From Marsupella aquatica (taxonomy: Eukaryota; Marchantiophyta), in contig OZ316894.1 in assembly GCA_973895155.1 (NCBI GenBank), positions 3,720,001 to 3,784,000 of the forward strand: 64,000 nt of DNA, in the 5' to 3' direction. Below the pieces are notes generated by a model. The model saw only the letters and a program-made list of their open reading frames with translations, had not been told where the DNA came from and searched no databases. Positions 60,401 to 64,000 of the stretch are shown here, in pieces. Position 1 is the first letter of the stretch, and each line of letters opens with the position of its first letter. Position numbers and translations under genes: made by a program.

Positions 60401-62413
60401 CTTCTCGTCGACGAAGTCGCCCAACACATTGCTGGTCAAGGCACCAATCAGCCCCCTTAATCCATTCTCTCGCGTGGTAGCCCTGCATCAAAGCCAGCTA
60501 TGGTAAGATAGTTGAATGTCCTCCAAAACTCCACAGAGAACAGGCCTTTTGGCAATATCACAGTTATGGAACTTTCAGCCGGAGTGTTCAAAACGATAAA
60601 ATCATGTTGAAGTCCCACACAATGCCTCGACTGCCGAGTTCATTTCTTCGTTCACTCGGCAATATGACAAACAGGTCACCTCTTTGTGTCATCAGACATT
60701 CATATTAAATGACGAAAGGTCAATATGGTTGGCACGGTAGGCTCTGAAATCGAACCCGGAGAATGCGATAAATCAGTGACGTGTATGGCAGGGACAGATC
60801 TTTTGCTAGCAAACCGATGTAGTATATGCAAATGGGGGTGACCCTCCAACTCCACCCGAAGGGTCGACCTTGTTCTATGCAAGAATATTGGTGGAGCACA
60901 ATACCTCTTTTCATACAAAGCTTCAATAAATCCATCCAGCACGGTTTCATCATCCTGCTCCTCTTCAACCTCTCCTCTACCAATGTCGAGGGAGGATCCA
61001 GTGGAAGTCGTACTGAGGGTGTCATCATCTGCGAAATCTTCCACCTTAAGAGCCCTTCGATGATTCTTATCTGCAACATTACAAAAATCAACGAAGAAGA
61101 TGTTATATACAAGAAGCAAAAATCGAATGAGCGAGATCAGTTACTTTTTATTTTAAACAATCATGTTCGAAAAGTTTTCAAGATCATTCCAGAAATATCC
61201 GAAGTATTACAAGTTGGACCATGAGCTGAGGTGAACGGGTTCTTAAAACAACTTCGACTCGTAGCGACGTATTTGGAAGAGGCGCACATTCCCCACCAGT
61301 CAAAGTGCATTCAAGCCCAGCCATTAAACTTAAAAACCACTGTCTCCTAACTCATGTCCCTTCCTCCGACTTAAATAGATCCCCTGTTCTTTATGTCCAT
61401 ATATGACATCATCCGCAATTCTTAAACAATGACCTGTGCCCTCTATGCCCGTAAAGCCCACAGGTCCGAAACCCGACAATAGGACAGTCATTTCGACAAG
61501 GTTCTACGACACTGCTGGATTACGTCCACATGCCCGCCCGTCTTTGTGACGGTCCCTAAGTGCGACTTTCCATTCAGCAAAGCAACGATAGCGTTGCCTC
61601 GGCTCCATAGTAGGGAAAATTCAGACACGAAAGGCGATGATTGTGAGCAGAACACAACCTCTTTGCACGGAAAAAGGAGCGACTGGGCAGAAACTGGGAA
61701 CAGCATACAAAAATCCAGTAGGAGGGATCTAACGACATTAAGAAAGAGTCGTCACACCACGAGGTACCCTAATTTCTCAGGAAACCAATCAAATACCGAC
61801 CAAATGGTCTCACCGTATCGACACTCGGATACTGGGGTAAAAAGATCATCAACATTGAGCAGAGACCCTTACCAAATCGGACTCCATCCACACCCCAACT
61901 CTGAAGGTGGATGATCTAACACCTCAGAGATAACCTTACAACTTCAAGATCCGTCCACATTCCAATTCTAGAGATCAAAATGGACCAGACCTAATTTCCA
62001 CTCTGTGGCTAGAAACTGATAGAAAAGTAGCAAACACCACTCCCGAATCACATTTCGTCCTCAAAATTAAGCTTAAACACTTATCCCGCAACAATATACT
62101 CCGAAACGACATATAGCTTCTTCTCGTCCTCAATAGGTTCAAATCTCTCTGTGCTGTGCCTCAGGGCAATGTCCCCAGGAATGGTCCCCCCCTCTATTTC
62201 CCACCGCATGAAGTTGGATCAAGAGAGAATGCCCTTTTGCCCCTTCTTATTCCAGCACCAAAGGCTTCAGTTATCTCAAAGCTTTTAGCAAAGGGATGGC
62301 AGGTCAAATACCGGAAGTGTGCTCACATCAGCGGCTCTACCTTGCAACCAATGCGATTATTTCCACAAACATCACAAAGACTGAAAGGTATTGCACAACT
62401 CACTTTTCCCCAT
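57458..62413 (-). CDS. IFRD / SAT32-like armadillo-type protein (14 exons, one in-frame TAG)
   Basis: Exons in transcript order: 62413-62404, 61070-60905, 60482-60402, 60224-60142, 60044-59929, 59716-59597, 59421-59309, 59104-58819, 58705-58592, 58396-58316, 58184-58134, 57906-57829, 57684-57607, 57499-57458. Splice sites are GT-AG and phases close to 473 codons. Conserved blocks are: DDDTLSTTSTGSS and DGFIEALYEKRATTREN, the start of the IFRD repeat domain; LLHLFLVSIKRGSAIERALS; LLALTAGPGD; ENAMAVLWQI; FLLKDDDLAVRKAAGEAVAL; MKALSVQAGGKGQSRKERYA; and the C-terminal RLYMSPNSVISKARTK. The family (mammalian IFRD1/2, Arabidopsis SAT32) comprises nuclear or cytosolic helical-repeat regulators; SAT32 is linked to salt tolerance. 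Exon 1 codes only MGK plus one base. The eighth exon begins C-TAG, which puts a stop in frame at 59103-59101. A weaker alternative splice (donor after CAT at 59316, acceptor CTAG before 59100) keeps the frame open. Confidence 0.85.
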
Positions 62414-64000
62414 GATGCTTCGTCTTCCGTCCGCCTTCGTGCCGCCGCTACGACAAAACTCCGCTGAAAATGAAATCAGCAGTAGCAGCAGCACGCCCCC
62501 AACACTTAAAAAAATTATTTACAAAACCCGTTCGTAGAAGGCGAAAAGATTTGTACGACTTTACAATTCCTGAAAAAATTCTGTACCGAATAATATCCGG
62601 AACGATTGGGATAAATGGCAAAACAATAGTAATCCGTCGTCGCCTTGTCCTCCATTCTTCAATTTTCCTACCCTGTTCGGTCCTACCAACACCTCTGCAA
62701 TGACTCCACTGATCACCAAACTCCCGCTGCTTCAAAAAGAGCCTAAATTGACTCCCCGTCCCGCTCAAACGAAGCAGGCTTCTCTGCTCTTCTTGAGCTC
62801 CTACCTGAAAATTTTCTTGTTTAGTTCACGTCCGTACTTCATCACTTTACGACCACTTCTACCAAAAGAATCCTGTACAATTAATACGCCTGCATGCTTT
62901 TTTTCCGCTTTCGCACTCCTCCTAAGACGTCTGGTCTAATTCGCCTCCATGTCACACTGTTTCGATTCCTCCAGTAATTCTAAATCGGCGTCCTCATGCT
63001 CAGGTTTCTCCACGCGTAGTTGAGGATCTCCATTCCTGTACAGCGTTCATCCTTAAATCCCTGGTCCTGTAAAGATTTCTAGTTCGCCTCCATCCCTCGC
63101 AAATTAGCAGTCAGCTTCTCCATCCTCGCCGTCTCTTGTCCGCTGCAAATAATGAATCAGTCTTCAACCTGCTCCATGCTTTCGAGTTTCCGTTCCTCCC
63201 ACGCTACGATTACCACCTCGCTTCCATATACATCTTTCAATAGACGTGCGGTCTGCTCCTTTCTCCTCGCACTACACCCTCACCTCTCCATCCCTTCCGT
63301 ATCTCCCACGCTGAAACCCATGCATCAGATTCCTACTCCTCCATGCTTCCGCGTTTCCGTTTCTCCCACGATACGATTACCACCTCGCTTCCATGCTGCT
63401 CTCTCTGTAAACGTGCGATCCGCTACTGTCTCCTCGGGTCACAGTTTCATCGATCGACTCGCTCGAATGGCGCTGTGGACTGAACCGATTCAGACTCTTT
63501 CCGTGGCTTCAAGAGGAAGACGAAGAAATGAACCGATCGAGACTTTTTCCTTCCTTTTTCTTCGATCGGATGACGACGACGACGACGAAGAAAAGAAGAG
63601 GACGAGGAGACGAAACAGAGGAACAGAGGAACAGAGGAAACAGAGCGATGGAGAAAAGATGGGTTCAATCGATGATCAGTCTCAACTCGACACAACAGTC
63701 AAGTCTAAACCCAGAGGCTTTAATTTCAACTCATTAGCGAGCTTCGAGAATGAATCTCCGCCGTTGGGTAGATAAATGACTGCCACGTGCATGCAGATTA
63801 CGATTGTTAGAGGTAACTAGTTTATGCTAATGTGAGCTCTAATCAGCGGCGCGCATGACGGGGACAGCAGTTTATTATTGTTTCTTTGTTTTGATGATTT
63901 GGCTTTATCGCGTCACCCAATGGGAAGCGTCAGGAGGCTTTTGTGCGAATATTCAATATTGTAAAGGAAAAAATTCCGGAGGACGATGAGGGAAGATTCG
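62414..64000. other. 5' flank of the IFRD-like gene and window edge
   Basis: This is presumably the 5' UTR and promoter of the minus-strand IFRD-like gene near 62.4-62.7 kb, and perhaps a divergent gene to the right. No TATA-like or other element was assigned with confidence. Confidence 0.4.
63152..63775 (+). CDS. Uncertain 207-codon ORF, possible first exon of a divergent gene
   Basis: The first two thirds are Ser/Pro/Arg-rich and look like leader sequence. The last 39 codons from the ATG at 63659 (MGSIDDQSQLDTTVKSKPRG ... SLASFENESPPLGR) have a more protein-like mix after an acidic/basic low-complexity run (DDDDDDEEKKRTRRR). It could be a short first exon, with a possible donor GTAGAT just before the stop, or noncoding. 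I recognise no family. Confidence 0.25.
   Translation: MNQSSTCSMLSSFRSSHATITTSLPYTSFNRRAVCSFLLALHPHLSIPSVSPTLKPMHQIPTPPCFRVSVSPTIRLPPRFHAALSVNVRSATVSSGHSFIDRLARMALWTEPIQTLSVASRGRRRNEPIETFSFLFLRSDDDDDDEEKKRTRRRNRGTEEQRKQSDGEKMGSIDDQSQLDTTVKSKPRGFNFNSLASFENESPPLGR

Noticed and set aside
1-64000. CRISPR arrays, operons, phage or bacterial genes
   Set aside because: Intron-containing plant-type genes throughout; tandem repeats here lack unique spacers of uniform length.

Overview
The window reads as nuclear DNA of a land plant. Three spliced genes with short GT-AG introns match plant families: an HLS1-like N-acetyltransferase (+), a GPI-type A1 aspartic protease of the APF1 class (-), and an IFRD/SAT32-like armadillo-type protein (-). 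I resolved their exons by hand from splice sites, phase and family conservation. The mobile elements (an RLE-type non-LTR retrotransposon, a Kolobok-like DNA transposon and Ty1/copia) and compact introns would suit a bryophyte or lycophyte better than a flowering plant, but that is inference.

Layout. 1-10.66 kb: AT-rich, no gene recognised, several degenerate dispersed repeats. 10.66-13.5 kb: G+C-rich reverse-transcriptase ORF of a non-LTR element broken by one in-frame TAG. 13.5-17.8 kb: repeats and a purine-rich region upstream of the HLS1-like gene (17.86-19.94 kb, 3 exons). 20-25 kb: no gene, small tandem arrays. 25,056-39,846: a 14.8 kb DNA transposon with perfect 15-bp terminal inverted repeats and TTAA target duplications. 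40-47.4 kb: AT-rich repeats, a decayed copia pol piece and local duplications. 47.4-52.05 kb: aspartic protease gene (9 exons). 52-57.4 kb: repeats, including a ~100-bp tandem array. 57.46-62.41 kb: IFRD-like gene (14 exons). 62.4-64 kb: its 5' flank and one uncertain plus-strand ORF.

The central object is the transposon. TTAA[ACCGCCACTGTCCAT ... inverse]TTAA encloses a spliced DDE transposase gene resembling an animal transposase-like family that I associate from memory with Kolobok/THAP-type elements. The gene carries a SAP-like helix-extended-helix segment between its second Asp and its Glu. One exon was hit by a copia element (5-bp duplication CATTT). The locus was then rearranged: a 475-bp LTR plus 1,719 bp of transposase gene occur twice (2,194 bp, no difference seen), separated by a truncated copia interior. 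Neither transposase copy is complete. A fragment related to the 10.7 kb retroelement lies 94 bp beyond the right end of the transposon.

The three host genes are functionally unrelated. I saw no operon-like or cluster logic, no CRISPR and no convincing intact tRNA or rRNA gene.
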